Source: Balanoglossus misakiensis (lineage: Eukaryota; Hemichordata). Taken from it: 64,000 nt of DNA. Each line of letters begins with the position of its first letter. Within the stretch, counting starts at the first letter, position 1. Under the pieces are notes generated by a model. The model saw nothing but the letters and a program-made list of their open reading frames with translations. It searched no databases and was not told the DNA's origin. The DNA lies in the NCBI GenBank assembly GCA_040954595.2, contig CM082595.2:6696001-6760000 (forward strand), read 5' to 3'. This document shows, piece after piece, positions 1-11,900 of this stretch. The position numbers were made by a program, and so were the translations under genes.

Positions 1-83
1 TCTCGCTCATTTTGATCAGGTATTTGTGAAGAACGCGTCTTTTGCCTTTCGAAGTTTGAGAGAGAAATCTAGGAGAGAAAGAC

Positions 84-1716
84 ATGTCGACTTCTCGTGA
101 TAGCAGTGAGACGGCCGCCATTTTTGATTTGATCAATGGTTTTATGAAATCAAAGGTAACTATTGGCGTTTGTTATTCATAAAGCAGGTAAGCTTAAATG
201 TACGCGAGAGAAATTGCATGAGAAAACCGACATTCGAGGAAATTTCTTTCGGTGTGCGGGCGAGTTTTGGCGAAAGGTTTCCACACTTATTTTTGCTCTG
301 CAAAGAAAATTAGGGCACAACGTGACCCGGTTATTGGGCGGCCCGCCCAAGGTTGCAACCAACAAAGCGTGAGTTTGTGACACAGACAAACATCTCCACG
401 CTTCACCTCCGAAAGGCAATGAGCGATATACTGACCCAGACTCTGCAAAGTACGAGTATAGTCGAACTAATTTCCTAATACCTCAATATCTGGTTGTGTT
501 AAAACAGGTCTTGTTTGTTGCTTGCGAGCTTGGCGTCTTTGACGCTTTGGCAGACGACTCTCAAAAGGGCAAGACAGCTGAACAACTGGCTACTGAAATG
601 TCCACAGACGTCGATGCTACTGAACGATTTCTGAACGCGTGTGTCGGTCTCAAACTTCTTGAAAAATCGGTGGTTGATGAGAATAATGGTAAAAATAATG
701 ATCACTTATTATAGGGTTCCTGACCAGATCTTCCGATGCAAACAAGCAATTGCCTCGTTTTTATGAATATAAATAATTAGCATATCAAAAGGTTAATATC
801 AAATCGACAAACAGTATGTACACCGTCTTAAATTGCAAGATTCGTTCACTAAAATATTTGCAAAATATTATACACATAATGAAATAAATTATGTAATTAA
901 AGTGTCTCAAAGGTTGCAGGGACTAACATTCAATCTCAAAATGAATATGCAAGACCTGTCGATATCGATACAGACGCATCTAAAAACTCTATAAATAAAA
1001 ATGCAATATAGATAATATTCAATTTTATAATTAAAGGGATTGGTTTTATTTATGTGCATCAATTAACACACAATTAATGCCCTGTCAGTTAATTATAGTC
1101 GTCTGCCAATTTTATGAAATCGGAAACATAAATACAAGACTTCATAGACTTTTATGGAAATATTGATTAATTGAACTGTACAAACGGACGGATGCTGTAA
1201 TATCTGCTGTAGCGTTTTGTGAATTATCTTCCAGCTGTATATTCCAACACTGCAACAGCGTCGATGTATCTCGCTACCCAGCCAGAGTCATCTCTGTCTG
1301 GCTGGGTCACGTTCAACAACCGGATTGTCTGGCGTCTCATTGACAACTTGGAGCACGGCGTCAGGGACGGCGTCAACCAAGTCGGCAGAAGCCTCGGGGT
1401 TAGTGAGAAAGAACTCTACCAGAAGTTCTTCGCAAACGACGTCAGTGCGAGAAATTTCACCGGTGGCATGCACGGCCTGTCGCTCGAGTCGGCCCCGGCT
1501 GTGGCCAAGGCAGTTGACCTATCCGAATTTAAAACCGCGTGTGATTTCGGAGGTAGGTACCCAGGATAATAGCAGACTCGGGGTATTATTTAATAAAAGC
1601 TAATTGTCTAGCTCCTATTCATATTCATTCTTTTCCGTAAAAATGTACATTTATATATTCCCAATAACTTATTAATTAATTAATTAATTAATTAATTAAT
1701 TAATTAATTAATTAAT

Positions 1717-1763
<47 letters not shown>

Positions 1764-1764
1764 T

Positions 1765-1806
<42 letters not shown>

Positions 1807-2943
1807 AATAGAGGCAACGAATGCTATACTGCTCTACTCATGGCAAACTGAAAGTAACTCGCTGGTTTAATAAGTTTAGCTTCATGCATCCTACCTTCGT
1901 TATTTATTTTGTCGTTTATTTTTCCTTCTACAGGAGGAAGTGGCGCCCTCGCACACGAAATTAGCCGAGTCTACCCGAAGATGTCAATCAAAGTACTTGA
2001 ACTGCCGCCAGTTGCCAAGATAGCCCATCACTTTGAACCGAAGGATGGAGTGACACGTAATGTCCAGTTCGTGGCTGGTGACTTCTTCGAAGAAGAGTTT
2101 CCTGAAGCTGACCTTTACATCTTCTCCCGAATTATACACAACTGGAAAGAGGACAGAATTGGTCAACTACTGAAAAGGACGCACAAAGCGCTGAAACCAG
2201 GTGTGTTATATATCATCATGTGTTACAACTTATTTAAAAACTAGATTCCAATTATATCGTTTCTGAAATGATATAATAAGTATCTAGATCCCAGACTAGC
2301 ACAATTAAGAGGTGCACTCCTATAAAAGATGAACTTCTACATTGTATGGAAAATTGTCGACCCAGTCGATCGTCTCTCCAGTTAGTACGCTTACAAAGAT
2401 CACGCCAATTATAACTCAGCATATATATGCGGTTCTAAAGTAACTTTTCTCCAATGATAATAAAAAGTTTTGATCAACGTGCAAAATTTTTAAATGAAAG
2501 AGCAACGTTTCTCATATGAGAAAATTCAAAATGGCTGCCACTCTCCGTGTTCGCTCTATTGAGAAAATATAAAGTGGTAATTTTTATGAAAACAAGACGG
2601 TGAACACCATATTTCCTTCGTTGTTTACCAAAAGAATCCTCATACACTGTAATATAAGCTAAAGGATTGGTGGGCTATTACTTTTCTGAGAATCTGTTCT
2701 AGATCTGTTAACTTGCTTCTTATCATAGGAGGAGCTATTCTTATCGTCGAGACTGTGATGGATGATGGTAAAACAGACCTTGCTTCTCCATTGATGATGT
2801 GCATGATGATGCTGGTTGGCACCGAAGGACGGGAGAGGTCTGGAAAGGAGTACAGGCAATTGCTTGAAAAACATGGTTTTGAAGACATTCAAGTCAAACG
2901 TACAGGGTTCTCAGCAGATGTGGTTTTTGGAAGACGATATTGA
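84..2943 (+). CDS. ASMT-like O-methyltransferase, copy 1
   Basis: Five exons join in frame: 84-155, 508-688, 1235-1552, 1934-2200 and 2729-2943, giving 350 residues, the usual length of acetylserotonin O-methyltransferase (ASMT/HIOMT) proteins. All introns are GT-AG; the first is phase 0 and the next three are phase 1. The N-terminal half is the helical dimerisation region of this family. The SAM-binding motif I reads DFGGGSG (residues 188-194, across the exon 3/4 junction). The segment FSRIIHNW places the family's general-base histidine at about residue 259. KPGGAILIVE across the exon 4/5 junction is the family's C-terminal strand motif. Family knowledge predicts SAM-dependent methylation of a small hydroxylated substrate; whether that is N-acetylserotonin cannot be read from sequence. 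An AATAAA lies at 3346-3351, about 400 bp after the stop. The paralogue follows on the same strand. I am confident of the family, less of the substrate. Confidence 0.9.
1669..1806. repeat. Compound tetranucleotide microsatellite
   Basis: Three successive tetranucleotide tracts, (TTAA)n, then (TTTA)n, then (GTTA)n, lie in intron 3 of the first ASMT-like gene. The equivalent intron of the second copy lacks them, so they arose after the duplication or were lost from that copy. Confidence 0.95.
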
Positions 2944-4334
2944 TTTATTTCTCAACTGCACATCACAGGATCCTGACGAGGGAATTAATGTTTGGCTGCC
3001 AAGCAGTTATATTGAAAATTATTTTTTCATTAACATGTTTCTTTTTAGAATTGTATTCGATTGCGGTGACAAGATGGGATATCAATATTACAATGAATTA
3101 TGTGGTGATTTATTTTTTATATTAAATATCTGTTAACAGAATATTTTTATAATGTTGTAAGGCAACGTCTATTAAAGCCCGATTAATAAGCTCGCAATAG
3201 GTAACAGTTCCACAAAAAATGCATGTCCGTATGTCGCATCATAAATGTAAAAAAGATGGTTAAATCTGACTGCCAATCGTCTTCCACACAATCTTGCATG
3301 ATCTAGTTGTATCTGTAGCAACAACATTGACACACAACATTGCTCAATAAAATTTACATGTGTTTTAACATGCAAATGAGTAGTTACTTGACCATGTATT
3401 ACTGAAGGACTCAACTCGTCTCAGCAATCATGTGAAAGAAATGTGTGTCAAGGTCTTTCAAGCTTGAAGTATCAATTCTGGATATATTGAAGCTGATTTA
3501 TTAAACGTAACCTTGCGAAGTAGCGATAAACTGCGCGTGTAATGTTAATATCCATTGTACCTTTCAATATGCAGTGAAACCCGTCTATTAAGGACCTCTG
3601 GGACTAGAAAATCTGTTCGTTATAGGCAGGAACGGTGTAAACGTTTCCTAGGCTTACGAATCCAGAGCACCGCGTGAATATATTATCGAGAAGTGGTTTC
3701 AAATTACAGTATTGATCTCGCGTTCAGAATTACGTGCAGGTCCTCCGAGCAGACTGCAACCACGGTCACGGTCACTCTGAGCTCGCACTGAACTGTGGGA
3801 ACATTTAGAGCCTCAAACATGTCTGCTGTGAATATCATTGCTCCAGCGGCAACATGTTTTTGATCTAGATACGGTACTTGACTCCGGCTGGTCGATTTCA
3901 AAATCGTGTTTTCAACGTCGAAGGTATTTAGCGATTGTGTGGTATTTGATATCGTTTGATATTTTATCCTACATGTTTGATATTTGAGGTGATATATCGC
4001 TTTTAACCGGCTTCCACGGCCCAAATGGAATCCATTACAACATACATTTCTTTTATTATACTAAAGACGTAGTCAAAGTGCAGCTCGACGTTGCCTCGAC
4101 CTATTTGAGTGACCTGGTTTTTGTGTGACCTAGTTGCCTCATTTTAAGGTCACATACGTACAGTTACTATAGTCTCCCTCTCTCTCTCTGTCTTTCCATC
4201 TATCTATCTGTGTCTGTGTGTGTCTCTCTCTCCGTCTTTCAGACTGACTGACTGCCCCCCCCCCCCCTCTCTCTATCTTTCCCCCTTCACACACAGGCAC
4301 GTTTTCAGGGCGAATAATCTTGAGAACGAAAGAT
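2944..4334. other. Intergenic region between the two ASMT-like genes
   Basis: No supported gene. Short open frames here show no family resemblance. It holds the presumed 3' UTR of copy 1 (AATAAA at 3346-3351) and, at about 4171-4285, a pyrimidine-rich tract of CT, CTGT and poly-C runs ending some 50 bp upstream of the copy 2 start codon. That tract may belong to its promoter or 5' UTR. Confidence 0.7.
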
Positions 4335-6624
4335 ATGTCCGGTTCACATGACGACAATGGACCGGCCGCCGTCCTTGAACTAATCCACGGTTGTTTCAAA
4401 TCAAAGGTAAGTCGTTATCTTTGTTATCCGTAAGATTTTGTAGCAAACTACTCCAGATAATATTAACATTTGCAAACAGCCCAGTCTGAATTCATTGTAA
4501 TATCTGGTTGTGTTGTAACAGGTCTTATTTGCTGCTTGCGAGCTTGGCGTCTTTGACGCTTTGGCAGACGACTCTGAGAAGGGCAAGACAGCTGAACAAC
4601 TGGCTACTGAAATGTCCACAGACGTCGATGCTACCGAACGATTTCTGAACGCGTGTGTCGGTCTCAAGCTTCTGGAAAAATCGGTGGTTGGTGAGAATAA
4701 TGGTAATCAAGACATTTTGTTTATTGAATAAAAATCAATATTTATGACTGAAGAATGGTGTGATTACCAGTATGGAGCAATTTACTTATCACTTGAACAG
4801 ACCATCTCAAAATGTAGGATTCAGTAATTCAAACAATTTTACACCAATGCAAATAGTGTGGTTCACTTTCTGATCAAAGAGAGAAATGTTTTAATTTATG
4901 AGCATCAATAAGTATGCCAATAAACATTAAGTACATTTCTTTTCATAGCAGTCATTTTCCCAATCTGTATGATTGAAAGTATAGAGTTCAGCGGCAATAT
5001 CGAACAGTGGTGTGTGGGACTTTAATATTTTTCGTGAATTACCTTTCAGTTGTATACTCCAACACTGCGTTAGCCTCGACGTATCTCACTGCCAATCCAG
5101 CATCCTTGAAAGGCTTGGTCGGTTTTTCCAACTGGTTCACCTGGCCACTTCTTAGCCACTTGGAGAACGCCGTCAAGGAGGATGCAAACCAAGTCAGCAG
5201 GAACTTTGGGATCAGTGAGGGGGCGCTCTACAAGGACATCTTCGCAAATGAAGTCAGCACTCGAAATTTCGTCGCCGGTATGCATGGGATGTCCCTCATG
5301 TCAGCTCCATCTGTGGCCAGAGCAGTTGACCTATCCGACTTTAAAACCGCCTGTGATTTTGGAGGTAGGTACACAAGGACATAGAAAAAAAAACGGTATA
5401 GAGGCTATATTTGTGCGGTGAATGGTAAATATGAAAGGTTGAGGGCGCGATACGCAAGTGACATGTGCTTGTCGCCAGGTGTTGGCACCAATGTCATTGA
5501 CCCAGTTCAACTTCCGGCGACAGTTTTTGCAGGCAGCCATCGTAATCCAGATGACTACAATGGCAGCCACCAGAACACAGAACTATACGACAGACAAACT
5601 GACCTGCTCTGCTTATAGAAAGCTGATTCAATCTGCTGTGGAGACAATTTGTGTCGTCTAATACTGTCGCTGGGTCTTCCTTGCTCTCATTCTTCCCCTC
5701 CCATATCCTGATATGTGACTTGTACCGCATTCAAATTTCGTACTTTATACAGTAGCCAATAAGATTCTGTCTTACATAAGGCTGCACTTGTGAATATTAG
5801 AACAAACGATAAGGTACATGTGCAGCGGCTGGTTGTTGAACTGACACAAATAGGTCTTTGTGAATGACTTGGTAATTAACCATTTTTCATTTAGTTCAAA
5901 GGTTTTCCTAAATGAATTACTTGTATTACAGTTTAAAGACCGTCGTCGACGCGTCCTCGTTTTTCTTCTACAGGAGGAAGTGGCGCCCTCGCACACGAAA
6001 TTAACCGAGTTTACCCGAAGATGTCAATCAAAGTACTTGAACTGCCGCCAGTTGCCAAGATAGCCCATCACTTTGAACCGAAGGATGGAGTGACACGTAA
6101 TGTCCAGTTCGTGGCTGGTGACTTCTTCGAGGAAGAGTTTCCTGAAGCTGACCTTTACATCTTCTCGTTAATCATTCACAACTGGAAGGCGGATAAAATT
6201 GACCAGCTGCTCAAGAAGACCTACAAGGCACTGAAACCAGGTGTGCTATAGTTGACCATCTTTTCTGTTGTCAGGACAGCACACTGCCTTATGGCATTGA
6301 CTGTATATAATGTTTGTAACCATAATGTTTTGTAACCAGAGTCTCTGGTTTGGCACATGCGCATAGGACGATCGTCGTTCTTTAAACTAGTCTCATTTAC
6401 CTTTCATAATAGGGGGTGCTATTCTCATCGCTGAAGGTTTATTGGACGATGAAAAAACCAACCCGAAGGTTTTAATGCGGTGTATGTTGATGCTGGTTGG
6501 CAGCGAAGGACGGGAGAGGTCTGCTAAGGAGTACAGGCAGTTACTTGAAAAACACGGTTTTCAAGACATTCAATTCAAACGTACGGGAGTTCCTCTGGAT
6601 GTTATTTTTGCAAGACGACATTGA
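4335..6624 (+). CDS. ASMT-like O-methyltransferase, copy 2
   Basis: Exons 4335-4406, 4522-4702, 5050-5364, 5974-6240 and 6413-6624 join in frame to 348 residues. Exon sizes are 72, 181, 315, 267 and 212 nt against 72, 181, 318, 267 and 215 nt in copy 1, with the same intron phases, so the pair is a tandem duplication. The SAM motif DFGGGSG spans the exon 3/4 junction (from about residue 187), and HNW supplies the presumed catalytic histidine near residue 258. An AATAAA at 6660-6665, 36 bp after the stop, is a convincing polyadenylation signal. Exons 2 and 4 are very close to copy 1 while exon 3 differs clearly, so the two enzymes may differ in substrate pocket. No disabling change is seen. 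The substrate is unknown; ASMT itself is one possibility. Confidence 0.9.
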
Positions 6625-8997
6625 TGTGTATAAGCGTGTATGCGACATTGATGTGCAATAATAAAACGGCATGTATTGGTATCGATATGTTCTTCATTTA
6701 TTCCATCCAAGCAATACATGAAATAGAGACATATATTTATAGTTTTTTGTCAGACCTGCTTGGTGAGATCAAATAATATGTATTTCAGTTACCACATTAC
6801 CGCCACCAGTCTGGTCGGACTCGTATTGCGTCGTTTTTTACCCATTGTAAATATAAGTGAAATAAAGTCTAGAGGAAGTTATTCAACGTATTTAATTAGT
6901 CATCAGATTAAAATGTGATACATATTATATGAAAATGAACTGGTACAGTGTTACACTCAGTGATTAACCATGAAAGCACTCAGAAGTGGTTACCTTTTAA
7001 GGGTGCAGTAACATTTAACACAAAAATGAATAACTTGATTATTCTATTAAGGGTTATAATATTGCCCGAAGATACTCGAAATAAATCGTAGAAAGATAGC
7101 TATATCCAATCCTTTGGTTACCTAGCTTTGCGCGTTACTTACATTAAGTAGATGTGCACTAAATGATAAGCCATGAAAATATCCTCCTATGATATAAACT
7201 GCCTAATCACGCGAGATCTCACAGGGTCTCGCGGAGTTCGGAAAATGGCCTATTGTCGAATTTTTTTCTTTCTGTGTATTTTTCTCACAAAGTCAATATA
7301 CACCGGTATGTAAGATACATAATTCTTTGACATATGATCGATAAACGCGTACTGCAGCACATTGTATTCTTGGCTGCTTTCGTCCAACGGAAGCTCACAT
7401 ATCATGACGTCATATGTAGAACAGCACTCGGCTGGCTGTTCCATTTAGACTGGGGTATACGATCACAAAAGTGATGACCGAAGACAAAAACTTTTTTTAA
7501 TTTTTTTTTTCATGAACAGAATTGTGCGTACGCACAGAGTGAGATAATAGGTAAAGGCACCATGGCAACAAGCCATGTGCGCGAATGACTGTGGAATCAC
7601 GCGTATTCTCCTTTCTATACACGCGCTCCCTCGCATCGGGTATTCGTTTGCACCGCTGTCGCTCTAAGCGAACATTTTACAGAAACGTTGCTGCAAGTCT
7701 GCGTGCAGCAATTATATTCCGGAATAGTTCTATTACGAACTAAATGTTACATGTGTCTCCGAGACTGTTTTGAAGCCATACTCAAAACTCTAACTTTTAG
7801 AGAGTGGGACATGAAACCGCAGTTGATACCCAATAAAAAAAATCTTATTTTTTTACAATATATCTTTTTTTCTTAAACCTTTTACTCGTGTTTTGTTCAA
7901 AATGAACTTGAAGGAAGAATTTTCTGATACGAGATTCATCCTTAGAAGTACTGAATGCACGTCAAATATGACACAGTACTTGTGACCGAAGGTAGCTTTT
8001 CAAACCCCTTGGGACTTTAGCTACTAGTTTGCTGTTTCAAAGACTTTTTTTCTTTACGCTCAACTCACAAAAACCGAAAGTTTTGCTGTTTATTATTAAA
8101 TTTATCCAACGAACTTTGTTTTAGTTTTTTCTTCTTCAAATATACCAACAAACAACAGAAGATCACGTTTGAACCATGTGATCAAACTACTGGTATTTTT
8201 TACTGAATTCGGCGTTTTTAATACTCTCACTAACAATGGCGGATCACTACTGGACTTGTGATCAAGGAATTTCGTGGACTCGCGTACGGGTTTATCTGTG
8301 ACGTCACAGACAAATCGTCACACAATTGTGCCGATCCACTGGTGAAATGTCGGGAAGGCTGGGTCTCGACACACACCTACTTTGTTACTTTAAAAAAAAA
8401 CTGCCCCAACTTTCTTATTATTGGGTTAATCTTGGTTAAGGATGTACGCACAGAACATAAACCGGAAACACTGCGCGCCCCGTCTTTTTCCCATACGATT
8501 ACATTGATAATCGCCAGAAAACAAACTTCTACTATTCTCATTTTCACGAAATTTTACACATAGCTCAGTCCAGCAAATATAAATTCATTGGTCAAATAAA
8601 ATATAGGGGTCACCGCGCTCTATTTTGAGATAAATTGCGTTAAAAAGTTTGCCAATAGACAAACCATTGGTGAAAAATGCTGAATCAGCAGATTTCTTCT
8701 ATTATCGACCAAATTCATGGCTCTGTATTTCATAAACAAGCGCGGTGACCCCTATATTTTATTACGGATTTTCATTATATATACAAAGGAGAATAAATAG
8801 ATCCACAATTAAAAAAAATGACAATACTTTCAATTTTACTGAACGTACATCCTTAATACCATTTAAAACATTTTTTCTCGGCAATCTAAGCATCAGAGAT
8901 AACCATCCTGCCATCCTAACAATCATTGCTTACATAACTTTATGCAGAAATTGAAAACAGCAATTTTCTATCAAGAAATTTACACAAATTTAATTTT
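6625..8997. other. Intergenic region, convergent gene ends
   Basis: Apart from the polyadenylation signal of the second ASMT-like gene at the left edge and a fold-back element at 8595-8763, I see no gene. Open frames here are short and AT-rich. The ASMT-like genes (plus) and PARP-like gene A (minus) converge on this interval, so it should contain both 3' UTRs. Confidence 0.7.
8595..8763. mobile_element. Fold-back/MITE-like element with 25-bp terminal inverted repeats
   Basis: Positions 8595-8619 and 8739-8763 are perfect 25-bp inverted repeats (core TATAGGGGTCACCGCGCT) separated by about 119 bp without coding potential. The right arm supplies an AATAAA on the minus strand (8763 to 8758), the only AATAAA I find on that strand between the stop of gene A and this element. 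A TA target site is possible, but the AT-rich ends hide a clear target duplication. Confidence 0.75.
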
Positions 8998-11900
8998 TTA
9001 CATATTTTCCATATCTACCTGTCTGATGTAAGTAATGATGTATTCAGGATAGGCTTGCGTCATGTCGAAGACGACATAAATGGCCGGCTGGCTCGTGTTG
9101 TTGACGCAGGAATCGTATAGCGCCCCCAGCGGGTTGTTTGGATTCTTCGGGGGTGGTCTGACGTACTCAGGTTTGCCCTGCGCAAACTCACCCACCAGCA
9201 CGCGCGCCATGAACATCTTCTTGTACAAGTCGTCGGTGGCCACGTACAGGTCCGAGTACTTGGCTGTTTGCGCGAAGTAGCTCCCCTTGCCGAATTTGGT
9301 GCCAACTCTGCTGCCGCTCAGTCGCCAGTCGAAATTCTGACGACAGATGACGTCGACGAACTTTTCGGTGGTTCCGTGGAAAAGATGGCGGACGTCAAAG
9401 TTGCCGTCGTTCGATTTTCCTTTCAAGTCAATGTATCGCCTGCAAATCAATGCAAGTTGAAGAACCAGTGTTAGGCAGTCCTGGTCAGTCGGTTGGTCGG
9501 ACATCCAACCAACCAACCATCCTCCCACTCGATCGATCAAGTGATTGGTTAACAGACAATCAATCAATTGGTTGATGAATTGACAGATCATGCAATCAAT
9601 TAGTATAGAACAAAGCGAACAAAATGATTATTTAGCCGTCAATAATTTTTTTGTAAAATCCCATCAAAAAGGTTATCGCATTGTGACATCAAATCAAATT
9701 GTTGCGTCGAAATAATATTTCACTGTTCCCCTCATATCTTGATATCGACGAAAATAACAGAAAAGTTATTGGTAGACATTACTAGATATTCAACACTCAC
9801 TTTGCAAAGAAATCCCACATGTTGTCGTTCTGGACTCTTTCAATGGAAACTATGAGCGCACCAGGCATGGTTTTCTGAAATAGGGAAATAACTTCGTTGT
9901 ACTCGGCGCTGGTGTCACCAACCTCGCTGAGCGTGGCAATACTGTAGCCTCCCTTATCGTCTGCAGTTTTGTCCCAGTTTTTCATTTTCATGTCAATTTG
10001 TGGGATCGGGGTATTTTTCTTTTGGGCAGATTTCTTGGGTTTACTTGCCATCCTAATATAAAGAAAATATTAAGAAACAACATAGTTATGTAATAAAACT
10101 ATTATTGATCAACTTCTCGATGAAATGATGGGCAATCGTGACATTGTCTACTGCATAACATAGATCCATTTAACGCCAGCAGGCAGCCATCATGAATTTT
10201 AACTCAAAACGAGGCAAATGGGGAAAGTTGACCAATCACATCAAGGGGTTTTCCACGATGGCTGTATGAGGGCGCTAGACTTATGGATGTATGCGATCTA
10301 ATTATCTATGGAAATATTTTTGTTGGTGCGAAACATTCCATGCTATACTTACTCTTTCTTGTAGTTCTCTATGTCGCCGGCTGAAATGAACTTTGGTCGT
10401 CGCCTGACGTCTTTCTTCTTAGATGTGACGATGTTACTCTGATTCATTTGACCGAAATTCAGATCAAAGTTGTCGTCCAGGCCAACTGAGAACTGCACCG
10501 TCAAGGGGGCGCCCTCCTTTTTGAACGTTTGATACTTCTGTTCAATGTCCGCGCTACGTATGGTGGCCGAGCCCTTTCCTCCCTGTAAGAAATGGCCATT
10601 GTTAGTGTACACCAAAATCTCCTTGTGGCGAGGTCACGTACGCCATGGCATGAGTAATTGATCTCAACACACTGCTTCGGTTAGCTGATCACAGCTTCTC
10701 ACGTGCTAAGACAAGGACCACATAGACGCAGGTACAAGAAATCCGCCATTTTGAAATGCACCTCTTACTCCCGGAAGTGGTTTAGCCTAATGAACTTTGA
10801 CATAATTATCACGGGATTATCGCATAAATTTTCGGTGAAGATCTAGACATCTATGTCGTGGCCTACAGAGTCTACTGACTGTTGTCAATATTTTTTACCG
10901 ATGCGATTTTTTTACATGATAAAGATATTATCAAGCGGTCTTGATTACGTCTCTCCATCTTTTGACCCGGAAGTAATAAATAATGCCTTGTTATTAACCA
11001 ATCAGGTTTCATAGTTTTATATATTGGGGTTTGCCATTACGTATCTATTTGTGTTTGTCACGGAGGCGGGAACCAACCAATACATGAGGGTGGGCGGACA
11101 AACGGTTATTTATAAGTCACATGATCTTATCAATGGGTACAATAAGCCAAAATAGCGACAGCATCGACAACGCAGGCTGCGATCAATGGGACTACCCACC
11201 TGTTCGCCATATTGGCACCATCCCGCCTCTCCTTTCCAATACCAGATCCATTCAGTTGCCAGCTTTTGTTTCGAGGATACTGTAGACACCGTGGACAGAC
11301 GGCGGAGATCACAGGTCTTCTTCTTTGTCAGGTCGATGGCCAACATCTTGTTGAAATCTACTATGAGCTTGGAAGAGTCACCAGTGCTGTAGAAAGAAAG
11401 GTTTCACCAAATGCAATGATCCGTGGTCAAAAACGAAAACGAAAGCTGCCATGACCCCCTTAACTATTCTCGGCTCTTGGACAGTACCCCTCCCCCCCCC
11501 CCTCCCCGGGCAGTTATCTACTGTACAATTCTCTAACAGAATACCTTGACTACAGCCATGATTGGTGGATGGGAATTGTCCGGTTGCTAATCATCTGCTG
11601 AGAAATTGTCCTTATAACCAGTTCCCAGAAGCCGTTCCATATTAGAAGATAATGGTAGAACACATTTTTCTCGTCGCTGATTGCCCACAAATAAAAAATA
11701 AAAAGCGTGTCCATGAGACATTTACCTTATTTGTGGTTTATCCCGCGTGACGTCACAGAACTGTTTTTCGAGGTCAGAGTTCAAATCTTCCGGGAAATTT
11801 TCCCAGTCCGGTGAGCCACGTCTTTGCCACATGAAAGGTGTGGGAAAGTGAAGATTGGTGCACCTCTCCCCTTTCTTGCATCTGTCAACCAGGAATTGTA

